Below, piece after piece: positions 11,678 through 21,020 of a DNA stretch of 64,000 nucleotides. Positions within the stretch are counted from its first letter, which is position 1. Every line of letters begins with the position of its first letter. Where the stretch lies: NCBI GenBank assembly GCA_014529385.2, contig CM043958.1, positions 157,642,793-157,706,792 of the forward strand. The letters run 5' to 3'. The translations under genes and the position numbers were made by a program. The notes beneath the pieces are model-generated. The model was not told the origin of the DNA. It ran no database searches and worked only from the letters and a program-made list of their open reading frames with translations. Source of the stretch: Adiantum capillus-veneris (taxonomy: Eukaryota; Streptophyta; Polypodiopsida; Polypodiales; Pteridaceae).

Positions 11678-12055
11678 TCACCTTTTTATTACCGTTGGCA
11701 GATTGATTAGGGTGTTGATTGTTGGAAGGATTCTAGTTGGTCCTCTGCTGCATATGGGTGTTGTTGTTGCCATGAGGTTGAAAAGAGGTGGTAGAGTTGT
11801 CAAATTTACATCTCTACAGCTCTGGTGTTTTTTCTTGTTAAAGTTAGGAGAGGAAAGAATGCTCTTGTTACGGTTAGTGTTAGTAGACTGGTCCACTTGA
11901 AGTTGATATCCACTTTTCTTTTTCCCCGCTTTGAGTGCCAAAATGATGTCCTTTGACAGTGAATCAGGCTCAAACATGTTGACTTTAGCACTAATTTGTA
12001 GTGCTAACCCATATATATATTTACAGCGAAAGATTGTTGCAAATTTGCTACTGCT
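11678..12055 (-). pseudogene. Ty3-type gag fragment
   Basis: The minus frame reads ISAKVNMFEPDSLSKDIILALKAG, resembling the C-terminal capsid segment of Ty3 gag (V..F.P.SL..A...A). A low-complexity Asn/Thr/Lys tail follows. It is interrupted on the right by the insertion of the 17.5-kb LTR element at 12059 and fused on the left to the truncated copia element. It is too short and mutated to be functional. Confidence 0.5.
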
Positions 12056-12058
12056 CAG

Positions 12059-13128
12059 TGTTAGCGGGTTCGTCGCGACGGACGATGGAGCACAGCGAGA
12101 ACACAGACCAACAAACTGTCAATCCGAGGACGTAGCTGACCCGACTAGGGCATGGAGGCAATCTCTGGGTTGTCAACCCTGAGCTAGACACGAACAACAC
12201 TCTACAGTCACTAATCCTACCACAACACTACCATAAAGCAAAGAAATAGACAACGCATCCTACGAAACACTACAAGCTCGAAACAGTCTCAAATCATATC
12301 AGAATGACTCGAAATCGGAGGGCAAGACTCACAAGGATATATCCTATATGGTCAAACACCTAAACCCTGAAAACCATAACTGTAAGATCTCTAATCGCTG
12401 TCGCGATAGACTCAAAACAGCAATTTCCAAAGTGTTCGGAACTGATCTACAAAGACATCAACACGAAGAGCTTCTCGCCCTGATTCTAACGACTACTCGA
12501 TCATTCAGAACGGATGTCGTTTGAGGTACTTATGACCAAATATAGCTCGTAGCAAGCAGGCTCGCAATGTGGTCCTCGGCTTGCATTGCTTGCGTCGACG
12601 CGGAGAGCTCCTCGATGCTAACACGCTCCTACTCTCATATCTGCAATGTGATTAGTGTGCGCGACGGTGTGTGTGCGTGAAGCTCACTACTGTGTGCTGC
12701 AGAACCCACGATTGTATATTAATTGAGATAACGTAATGTCTTTTTTACAAAGCCTTAGGTTTTAGCTTATATACCAAGCCTTCAAACCTAATGTCCGGCC
12801 AAATGACCTGAATTGTCCCTAGGCTTCTACAGAGCTTAATTATAAGAAACTGAGTTGGCTTTACTCATTATACAAGCATCTGTGGCCAAAATACAAGTGC
12901 CGATTTAAAATATGAGGTTCCCGTAAACATTACAAAAGTGGCCGTAATGGCTCAAAATAATAATAACGGGATATTCGATGACGTCCATGAACTCGTATCT
13001 TCATGTTGCAGCATCCATCTTCATCTTCATTACTTCATCACCATCTTCATGTGGAATCTTTACAGAATCTTTGAGGAATCTTAATGGAATATTTGTGGAA
13101 ACGTTGTTGAAAGGACGTCCTTTCAACA
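12059..13128 (-). repeat. 3' LTR of the composite element
   Basis: It is nearly identical to 28466-29521. It carries an 18-bp segment absent from the other LTR near 13075-13095. It includes GTCGCGATAGAC at 12400-12411, which matches part of the palindrome repeated in the leader. It lies next to the polypurine tract, which makes it the 3' LTR for the minus strand. Confidence 0.92.
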
Positions 13129-13140
13129 CTCTCCCCCTCC
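13129..13140 (-). other. Polypurine tract
   Basis: The minus strand reads GGAGGGGGAGAG immediately before the LTR start TGTTGAAAGG, the expected plus-strand priming tract. A second similar tract (minus AGAGGGGGAGAG, 13296-13307) lies about 160 bases upstream in the sense direction and could be a duplicate or internal tract. Confidence 0.8.
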
Positions 13141-14339
13141 GAATTCTTGTCGTCCCCGACAAGACCCTATGTCTTTGCTGGCCTTGACGAGTTCTTAATG
13201 TCTTGGTGTTGGTTGAAGTTGTTGTGGCAGCCTCTTCTGTAGTCATTGTTAAAGCTGCCTTGAAGTTATACCTGTAGTGTATTTGAAGCCTGGAACTCTC
13301 CCCCTCTGATTGGTTGTTGTATCTTGAATTGCATGAGGTTGTATCGACTTGTTGGTGCAGCAGTTCGTTGTCATTGTAGGTCTAGTTTGCTTTTCCTGTG
13401 GTTGTTATCTGGCAGCCGTACCTGTAAGTTGACTTGAAGCTTTGTCAAGCTGTTTTTTGGCCTCTCCCTTTTGACTTGTCAGTAGATTTGCAATTAGTAG
13501 TGTGGGGATATCATGGTTCTTCTTGTTTTTGTTGTTATAAAAATAAAAGAGTAAAAGTAAAATGTAGCGTATATACAAAATGAAGGTCTTGGATACCTGG
13601 ATAAGACTAAAGGGAAAAACCCAGTGGGAAAAAATGTCTTTAGTCATAATTAAATGCGAGGCTATATGTACTTAGGTTCTGATGTTATAGAGTTATGCTA
13701 AGTTAAAGTACATATGGCCATATGGCTACTAGTATGGGCTTGATATACGTGGATAAGTGTTAGTAGCTTGAAGTCAGAGTCATTGTTGTTGAGCAAAGGA
13801 TCATAAAACCTGTTTCCGCTTGGTCATCGTCATTTGTTTGTGTAAGTGCATGGGTGGAATAAAAAAGATAGTGCCTAATGCATATGTCCAATGATGGGAC
13901 ATCTATATGCGTGCACAGAGTTATGCATGTTAAACAAGATGGGGTGCGAGAGAAGAGTATTGATGGGTTCTTCATGGAGTTAGTGTAGAGAGTAAAACAT
14001 ATAGCATGAGTGCTTCAAAAGCTTTCAACACTCACAAGAAGGGTTTTTGTTGTCGAGGTTTCTCCACTCTTCCTCACTGTGTCAAGTGCGTGAGTGTTTT
14101 TTTTTTTTTTTAACTACTCCGCCTTCTCCACCTTATATATTATATGGACTTTGACTCTTATGCTCACCTCTTCCAGCATGAGTGACATGACTTTATGTAT
14201 GCTCAACTCTCCAACTTGAGCTTATACCTATTAGCTAGACTCATAGACCACAGAAAAATATTAACTTGAAGCTTGGGTCTGACACTTTGCTCATTTAGTG
14301 GCTTAGTTGCCCGACTCTAGACTCTTATGCCATGTAAGT
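13141..14339. other. 3' non-coding region of the composite element
   Basis: No supportable frame. It contains the second polypurine-like tract and weak internal repetition of 'gttgttgtggcagcc...cttgaagc' (about 13218-13290 and 13398-13440). A T-run lies near 14098. This is where an LTR-type pol should sit if the element had one; nothing with RT, RNase H or integrase motifs was seen on either strand. Confidence 0.55.
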
Positions 14340-15380
14340 TTAATGGCGACTTGGACTTACCTGATCGCGGCCTGAAATCCAATTCCATATTCTTTTGATG
14401 TTTAGGCCTTTCTCGTTAGTTTCTGTTTGAGATGCCATGTTGTCCAATACATTGGCATATATCTGCTCTTCATTCCTTGGTAGCAAATTGTGGTCGCTTG
14501 ATGAGATAGGTATTGATGTTGAATCAATGGTTGATGAAGTCTCCTTTTTCCAGATAGTGTTCTTTAAAACTGTGACCTCCGCATTTACCGTTGCTTTCTT
14601 TTTGTTGTTAAGAGGCTGTAAATGAGTTGTGTATCTTTCTTGTTGTTGAGCCTCAATCGCGGATTTTGGAACCCACATTGTTCTTGGGCCTGGTGTGATG
14701 TCCTTTGCCACTTGCCTTGTTTCTTCTTTGACTTGATGGTACCTTGTCTTTAATTTCCAAATATGGCTGTTACTTTTGTAAAAGCCTTGCTCTTGTAGTA
14801 ATTGACGAGGGATCCATCTATAGGTTGTAGTACTCTTGGGTGTAGCGGGTGGCTGCTCTTGATTTCTTGATGTTTCTTGTTGTTCTTCGGTGATTCCTTG
14901 ATAAGCTACTACCTTAGGTAACCAGATTTGAAATTTACCCTCATAGAATCCTTGTGCTTCGCGTAACTCAACTGGAATGAATCTTTGGACTTGCTTGGAG
15001 GTGATCTTCACTTGACTTTGTTGGGTAGTCTGGTGGAATTTTGATTTCATTACCCAGACTTGTCGTATGGTTTTTCCAGTGGAAGACCTTCTATTTTTCT
15101 TTTTGTACCTGTCCTTTCTCTTGGTTGATTTATGTGATTGACGTTGACGGCTTTGTTGATTCCTGACTGAGTGGTTGTCATGGGATGGAAATTGCCAGGC
15201 TGTTATCTTAGGCTTGTTGACCCAAACATCTGAATTTCCTTTCTTGTAGCCTTGTGCAATAATTGACTCGCTTGATGTGATCCATCCTATTACCTTTGCT
15301 TGTTGAGGTTGTTCCTGTGATTGTATCCAAATTGGATCGTTAACTTTAATCTGTGCCTTGGATACTAGCACTTGGTTGAC
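14340..15380 (-). CDS. C-terminal frame with W-I-P / Q-G-F-Y / I-W repeat modules
   Basis: This is a 343-codon minus frame with no recognised family. It carries a module of about 30 residues three times, with residues counted from 15371: 29-60 (GWITSSESIIAQGYKKG...VWVNKPK), 130-158 (RFIPVELREAQGFYEG...IWLPK) and 185-213 (RWIPRQLLQEQGFYKS...IWKLK). There is a fourth half-module at 232-250 (MWVPKSAIEAQ) and another half near 105 (VWVMKSKFHQ). A very basic linker (residues 70-100) separates modules 1 and 2. The frame is the same as the 15381-15770 frame, separated only by a TAG at 15381-15383, so it was probably the C-terminus of the polyprotein. The function is unknown; the basic and aromatic composition would suit nucleic-acid binding, which is inference only. 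Confidence 0.55.
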   Translation of the reverse strand, partial: VNQVLVSKAQIKVNDPIWIQSQEQPQQAKVIGWITSSESIIAQGYKKGNSDVWVNKPKITAWQFPSHDNHSVRNQQSRQRQSHKSTKRKDRYKKKNRRSSTGKTIRQVWVMKSKFHQTTQQSQVKITSKQVQRFIPVELREAQGFYEGKFQIWLPKVVAYQGITEEQQETSRNQEQPPATPKSTTTYRWIPRQLLQEQGFYKSNSHIWKLKTRYHQVKEETRQVAKDITPGPRTMWVPKSAIEAQQQERYTTHLQPLNNKKKATVNAEVTVLKNTIWKKETSSTIDSTSIPISSSDHNLLPRNEEQIYANVLDNMASQTETNEKGLNIKRIWNWISGRDQVSPSRH

Positions 15381-15813
15381 CTATTTTGACTTCCTTTGGA
15401 GACTTTCGTGCGATGGAAACTTCGGTTGATAGACTTTTTGCTTGGGTTTCCATTGTTTTGTTGATGGTTTGGCTTTTGATGTAGAGGCTTTGTCTTGCAC
15501 TTGCATTGGCTGGGCTAAAGACTGTGGGCTTACTTTAGCTTTGCCTTTTTCAATAGCCAAGAATCTTTGAACTGTTGTAGGCTTGACCTCTGTTGCCACT
15601 TGATAGCTTGTTGTGATGACCATTGTTGAAGATTCAGGCTCGTTTTCAAAGACTTGTGCCCATGGCTTGGACAAAATTAAGTGTGTTCCCATTTTTCGAG
15701 AATCTACCACCAAGAATTTTTCTTTGACATTCTGTGAGTGTAGTTGGAGAGTAGCTTCTGCAATCCCCATACTTATAACATCTACTTCAGGTGAGATATT
15801 TACCTTTATCTGA
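15381..15813 (-). pseudogene. Polyprotein segment with retropepsin-like C-terminal half
   Basis: The frame gives IKVNISPEVDVISMGIAEATLQL, then KEKFLVVDSRKMGTHLILSKPWAQVFE. The hydrophobic strand followed by LILSKPW resembles the ILGRPW strand near the end of retroviral-type proteases, but no DSG/DTG active site precedes it, so it may be a degenerate second pepsin-like fold. A basic Lys/Gln/Pro-rich tail leads to a TAG and then the W-module frame. A frameshift separates it from the acidic segment upstream (15817-16173). The similarity is by eye only. Confidence 0.4.
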
Positions 15814-15816
15814 ATA

Positions 15817-16362
15817 TCATAAAGCTTTGGCTACGTCTTGTGCACTTAGCAAAAAGTTGATCTTCTTTGGTACTAGATTGCATGTGTTCTCTTGAGTGAC
15901 TTGAGCAATCTTTGGCCTGGACTCCTTGTCGTCTTCTTCTTCATTTTTCACACTTGTGAGTTCATCTGTGTGTTCTAGCTTCTGCTTGACCACCATTTCC
16001 TTTGATATGTCTTTTGGAGAGACAAAATCAGCATTTGGTTCATGTAGAGTCATAGGCTCTTCTTCCTCGACTTTAGCTGTTGAAATGTCACCAATAGTGT
16101 CTGAACTTGCTGTACCTCTTCCTATCACTTGTTGCACCTCTTCTTTGATTGATTCCAAGTCTTCATATTGCACGTTTGTAGGCGCTGGACCTCAAGCATC
16201 TTCTTTGGATCTTAGCCCTTCTTCCGGCAACTTTGCTTCATTGACTTGCGGCTCCTCCTTTGTACTATGCATTCGAGTTGGACAGTTTGTAATCAAGTGT
16301 GTTATCGCACACTGATCGCAAAGAGCACCTATTTCTATATGACCAGTATTCGGGCTAGGTGT
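15817..16362 (-). pseudogene. Post-protease segment: fourth zinc knuckle and acidic region
   Basis: It directly continues the protease frame after a TAG at 16363-16365. A zinc knuckle (CDQCAITHLITNC) lies at about 16282-16320. It is followed by a Glu-rich linker, a TGA near 16193, and a 118-codon acidic stretch ending NFLLSAQDVAKAL. The knuckle spacing CX2CX3HX4C is one residue shorter than the standard retroviral CX2CX4HX4C. A zinc knuckle after the protease is unusual for an LTR-element polyprotein. Confidence 0.55.
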
Positions 16363-17427
16363 CTAGTTTTGTGCTATCCCCATAGCTGATAACCCTGTTT
16401 CGAACTCATACTCAGATTCTTCATCTGTCTCACCCAGAACCCTTAGCATGTAGTAGGGGACTATGTCATACCCATTCTCATCGCAAAATTTTGTTGGTGT
16501 GGTCTCATTAGCACAGACATCCAAAGTAGCCAATATCTGAGTCCACTCTAGCGGTTCTAATGCCTCTTCCGAAAAAGGTTCTCTTATGTAAGCATCATCT
16601 TCTAAGACCCTCTCTAAGGAATTCTCATTTCTCCCAAAGTCACTACACTCCGATGCTCCGCACATCCGGATTTCTTTCTTTTTGCCCATCCACGAATGGT
16701 CTGTTGATCCACTTTGTGTTGCAGAATCAAAATCTTCCACGGGCGTTCTAGTTACATCTTGGTAACTATGATTTCTCATATTTACACGTGTTGTGGTTTC
16801 AGCATGTCTCAAGTATAGATAATCATAACCCCAATCTTGTACCATCTTGAGTTGCCTCATGAATGGTCTTCCAAGGATGATTTCATAGTTATTTTTCTTG
16901 CCAAAGTCAACTATGGCAAAAGTATGTGCATACTCTATACCACAAGAAGACACCACTATCGCTTCTAGCAATCCCATGGGTCTTTCCACATGCCCATCCG
17001 CTAACTTTAATTTTATTCTGGTTGTTCTAAAGGCGGGCCTACCCCATTTCTCCCATATTCGTTTTGTTGCTATGGCAATTCCTGCTCCGCTATCAAGTAT
17101 AGCTTTTGTTTCAATCCCATTGTACTCGACAGGCAAAGTGGCATTACCATCTTCTCCTTCACAGTACTCTCCTACTTTGTTCAGAGGTACCGATCTTACA
17201 TTTGATCTAGGCTTCTCGATCTCATCTAGCTCTTTTTCCAGGAACCTTAACGGGCTTTTGATTCCAATTTTTTCCAAGCATTTTCCTATATCCGTCCACA
17301 TACTTGGTCTGATTTTCAAAAGTTTTGTCAACGTAATTGTGCACTTCACTGGCGTGGATAGCAAGTCAGTCAAAATTTTTGTGTCCAATTCTTTTGTCCC
17401 CCCTAGCCTCTGTGATGGAACTCTCAC
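16363..17427 (-). CDS. Retropepsin (aspartic protease) domain of the LTR element
   Basis: A 354-codon open frame. The active site AILDSGAGIAIA lies at residues 109-120, followed by a flap-like region (KLADGHVERPMGLLEA, about 141-156) and the closing strand EIILGRPFM (182-190). The family cleaves gag-pol polyproteins. About 100 residues precede the protease and about 160 acidic residues follow it. It overlaps the end of the upstream frame (17424-17762) in a different phase, so a frameshift, mutational or programmed, joins them. No RT follows. Confidence 0.8.
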   Translation of the reverse strand: MRVPSQRLGGTKELDTKILTDLLSTPVKCTITLTKLLKIRPSMWTDIGKCLEKIGIKSPLRFLEKELDEIEKPRSNVRSVPLNKVGEYCEGEDGNATLPVEYNGIETKAILDSGAGIAIATKRIWEKWGRPAFRTTRIKLKLADGHVERPMGLLEAIVVSSCGIEYAHTFAIVDFGKKNNYEIILGRPFMRQLKMVQDWGYDYLYLRHAETTTRVNMRNHSYQDVTRTPVEDFDSATQSGSTDHSWMGKKKEIRMCGASECSDFGRNENSLERVLEDDAYIREPFSEEALEPLEWTQILATLDVCANETTPTKFCDENGYDIVPYYMLRVLGETDEESEYEFETGLSAMGIAQN

Positions 17428-18329
17428 AATCTCAGACTTTGCCTCAAATCTCCCATGTACTGTGGCAAAGTTCTTAACGATGCAGGTCTACCGTCTTCGG
17501 AGGCTATCGATCCTACATCACCATAATATGACCTCGCATCAACACTCATTTGTGGTCTATCTAATGTGATTTCAGGAAATGGTGCTGGTCCAGCATTCTC
17601 TTCTCTTTTTTGGGCATCTCGGACAGCCTTCCATAACTCCTCTGGCCACTGCTCCTCAACTATAGGAACAGAAGGTGGGAAATCCCTCATTGATTCATCT
17701 GTTGTATTTTGGACTACCCTCGAGTCTTGCGACCTTGGCAGTGATTCTTCCCTATGATCCACTTATTCTCTAGGCAATTCGTCTACTTTAATGCTCTCGT
17801 CTTTGTGCACTGGGGTGACTATCCTATCCTTCAATTCTAGTGGAGGTGGTTCTAGCAATGCTTGAGCAGTTTCAATGAGCTGCTTACACATTGATAGCCT
17901 CTGCTTCTCTAGTTCACGATAAGGATAAGTCATCCATCTTTGTTCTAAGGTCTGTCTATTTGCCAATCTAGCCTCATAAGCCTGTAAAATCGCGTCTAAA
18001 GGCTCATTCACTTTGTCCACTAGGACAGATCCTCCTGAACTAGCACTCTTGGGTGCTTCAACTTGTTTAAGGGTTTCAGCTTCCCTTTGCTGTGTTTGTT
18101 GCTCTTGAGTTGTTTCCAACTTAGTTGTAACAACCTTTTCTTCTCCTTTCTCCCTTTCTAGTCTCACTTTCATTCTAGTCCTTCTTGCTCATCTAGAGTT
18201 TCTACGGCTTTTGGAACTCTTACTAGTCTCTCCATCTGTAGGCTTCTGCTCTTGCACTTTTTCTTGTGCTCTTGTGACAACGTTTACTGGAGCAACTTGC
18301 TTACTTTCATCTTCTTGTTGTTTAAGCAC
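17424..18329 (-). pseudogene. Gag-protease linker (coiled-coil-like), three in-frame stops
   Basis: It is in the same phase as the gag zinc-knuckle frame, interrupted by TAG (about 18327), TGA (near 18193) and TAA (near 17762). It encodes Gln/Glu/Lys-rich text likely to form coiled coil (KLETTQEQQTQQREAET), then DAILQAYEARLANRQ, then WPEELWKAVRDAQKREE and a tyrosine-containing segment (SVDARSYYGDVGS). No known domain is recognised. The single-base nature of the stops suggests one original polyprotein. Confidence 0.55.
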
Positions 18330-20043
18330 CTATTCTTTTGCAATTGTTTCTTGCTCTGTTGTTGTTGTCGTCTCTCCTTTTGTTGCGGCTCGTTCTTTCT
18401 CTGCTTTGTTGGTAGAAGGAAAGGTCACATGTGGTTGCATTTTACCTTTCTTTCTTGGATTCTTAGGACAATCCAAAATCATATGTGTGATTGCACACTC
18501 ATTACAATATACATTTATCATGATATCATGGTGTGGACAATCCTTAATCAAGTGATCACTACTAGCACATCTGTCACATGGACGTATTGGTTGTTGTGGA
18601 AATACTTGATATTGACCTTGAAGTGGCCTCTGATCTACCACATTTCTTTCTATTTGAAGCTCATGACTCACATATGCATTTCTAGCAGTTATGGGTCTTT
18701 CACTTAAGAACACTTGTTCCGCTACAGGATGATATCTAGGCGGTTGAGACATAACATGCTCAAACCCTAGTGCAGTCTTAGGTCTATAGTCTGGACAATG
18801 TTGCGTCGGATGGTCTCCTCCACATGTCATGCACCTGCGTCTTTGAAGAACTCTATAGGCTGGTACTCTGTCAGAGTGGTTGATGTGTTGCATCACATTC
18901 TCTATGATTTGCTCCTCAACATTTACTTGGTTTTGTCCTAGATTCCCTCTTTGATCCTCAAGATCAGTGGTTTTCTTTTTCTCACTCGCATCATTCATCT
19001 TCTTCTGACCATCTTCATAGAATTTGCAATTGTCAACTAGGTCAACTGCCGCTTTGGTCACCTCCTCTAAGGTTTGGTATCTTTTCACGTATAGGTCCTT
19101 TTAGAGATTCTCATTCCAAAGTCCTTTGATGAAGCATAGGATCTGACGTTCTGGCATGGGTAACTCTTGGGTAGGACATCTAGCAACATATTGCTTGAAA
19201 CGTAGTATTGCATGTCGCAATGTTTCTGTTTCGCCTTGTTTAAATTCCTGAATCTTACGAAAGGTGTTATGTTTTATGCCCCTCTTGGTGAATTCTTGAA
19301 CAAATTCATCCAACATTTTCTCAATGGTTGTGAACCCTCTCCGGTTCAATAGTTCAAACCATGCTTGTGCAGTGTCCTCATGTAAGTCCAAAACCCTCAT
19401 ATTGCGTGTGGAAGTCCTCTACTCGTTCTGCTCATAGGACTTCCTTGCAAGCCGAGACATGGGCGTATGGGTCTCCTATGCCATTGTACTTTCTATTTAC
19501 CCATTTTCTTAGCTAAGATGGTCTTATACTTTGGGGTGCAAAGTATGGAACCATACACCTCTCTGGTATCGTTTCATCTCTCGTTATCGCTCTAGGGGGA
19601 AATCCAGCTGGTGGTACCCTCTTTGGAATTCTCTTAGAGGTTCCTGTGTTTTGTGGATGTATCGGAGGTCCTTCATTGACCAAATATCCACTCATCTCTA
19701 ATTTGGTTCGCGGATTTGTGCTTTCTACAGCTCTATATTCTCGTCCATACTTGTCAACAAATAAAGATGTCCATTGTTGGTCGACCTCGTATGTATAGAC
19801 ATATAAGAGCTTGTACTCTGTCAGCTCATTTGGGTAAGGCTCTAAGCAACTGTAAAGGTTGAATTGATTTCCATTAATATACCTATATAGTCCTTCACTT
19901 TCATGGTTATACGTCCAAACTCTCTCCACAAAATTGGTCTTTATGTACTGTAGGTTTGAAAGATCTATTCTGGGTGGGTGCTCATCTATCCCTACAATCC
20001 ATGTGCTTGTATAAGCTGAGTCTGAGTCTGAGTCTGATGTAGA
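18330..20043 (-). pseudogene. Ty3-type gag, downstream copy, with three zinc knuckles
   Basis: It starts MSTSDSDSDSAY, with an N-terminal domain of unknown role (about 177 residues). A Retrotrans_gag-like capsid domain follows (WFELLNRRGFTTIEKMLDEFVQEF... LRHAILRFKQYVARCP). Knuckles are at 18795-18833 (CMTCGGDHPTQHC), 18537-18578 (CDRCASSDHLIKDC) and 18468-18506 (CNECAITHMILDC). Defects compared with the upstream copy are a TAG near 19513 (Gln to stop), a 2-base deletion near 19384 that shifts the frame, and a TAA near 19101 (Gln to stop). The order of domains and the position before the protease support gag. Two knuckles use the short CX2CX3HX4C spacing. Confidence 0.8.
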
Positions 20044-20352
20044 CATGACTTCTAGGCTTAATAGATCTAGCTTGCTGTAGTAATACCTCTCTCAGTGTGT
20101 TCAAGTGTTTTGGTCAGGGAAAATCAAAAACTATGTCCAAAATTGTGAGCGTTTTCTCACAATTCTCTCAAATTGTCGGTTTATAGACACCCCGGACTTC
20201 CGGATGCATTTTGAGGCCTTAAACAGCGTTTTTTTCAAAACTTAATTTACAATACATTTAAGCGTGCGAGGCACTTTGCTCTGGAGCAAAAGGAAGGGAG
20301 GTGGGGGTGGGCCTTGGGGTAAAAGGAAGAGGGACAGGGGTGGGCTATGGGG

Positions 20353-20394
20353 TACCAAACACGTTTCGCTCCTTCCAGGAGCTCATCAGTGGTA
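20353..20394 (-). ncRNA. Hammerhead ribozyme motif (type I, minimal), copy A
   Basis: The minus strand reads UACCA - CUGAUGA - GCUCC - UGGAA - GGAGC - GAAA - CGUGUU - UGGUA. Every core element is present: CUGAUGA, GAAA and a GUU cleavage triplet. Stem I is five perfect pairs (UACCA/UGGUA). Stem II is five perfect pairs (GCUCC/GGAGC) with a 5-base loop. Stem III is only two pairs with a 2-base loop. Very short stem III hammerheads are known from PLEs and newt satellite DNA, where they may act as dimers. The position, between the PLE RT stop and the gag start, suits a PLE terminal repeat. It was found by eye and not folded by program. Confidence 0.8.
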
Positions 20395-20452
20395 GTAGTA
20401 GGGAGATTTATGAAATAAAGGTGAAGAGGATGCTCTTTATATAAGAGTGAGA

Positions 20453-20799
20453 GGGGGGGGGGGGGGGGTGCACTTTGCAGGGGCTGTGAGTTTGCCCATT
20501 GATTAGAGGTAGAGAGTGGTGTAGAGTCTCCCAAAGGTAAGAAGTAAGAGATTGAATTTTACTGGGGAGAGTTTTATAGATTGTTTACCGGGGGGGTGGA
20601 ATAAGTGAAAGAGAGTTTAAAGAAAAAATTGGGGAGAGGGGGGGGGGGGGGGGGGAACTAAAAAGAGGCAAAGGAGGGGATAGATGGTAGGGAGGGGTTT
20701 TGAAAATAACATGAGGAAAAGAGATGAATTGGAATTCCGAAGATCTGGTGTATAATGTACAAGACTCGGTGTAAGGTGCTAATAAAGGGGGGGGGGGGG
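20453..20799 (-). repeat. Three poly-G/poly-C tracts in the PLE 3' region, copy A
   Basis: Uninterrupted G runs on the plus strand lie at 20453-20468 (16), 20638-20655 (18) and 20787-20799 (13). In copy B the matching runs are 12, 13 and 13 long, consistent with slippage. Sense RNA would carry C tracts between the RT stop and the hammerhead. Confidence 0.85.
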
Positions 20800-21020
20800 T
20801 GATTTGAGAGTTTAAAAGGAGCAAGGGGGAGTAGTTTGATTCCCAAAAAAGGTGTTCCAGGAGTACATTACAAAGGGATAAAATTTGGAATGTAAGATCT
20901 AAAAAAGGTGAAAGGGGTGTCGATGTTGTTGAAGAACTATGGGCTTTGAGAATCTACCTGCAAAACGAGCGGTAAGAGTTAGGGTAGGGTATAAAGAGTA
21001 TTCATTTGTAAAAATTGGGT

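Noticed and set aside
14340-20046. An endogenous pararetrovirus (Caulimoviridae-like) as the source of gag-protease
   Set aside because: LTRs, target duplication, tRNA-Asp primer site, polypurine tract and a Retrotrans_gag-type capsid all fit an LTR retrotransposon. No movement protein or RT of that family was seen.
20361-20394. An alternative hammerhead cleavage site at GUA with a longer stem III loop
   Set aside because: It would leave stem I with mismatches from the first pair; the GUU site gives five perfect pairs in stem I.
20960-20990. Telomere-like 'gttagggtaggg', considered because some PLEs lacking an endonuclease sit at telomeres
   Set aside because: Only one imperfect unit; no (TTTAGGG)n array anywhere in the window.
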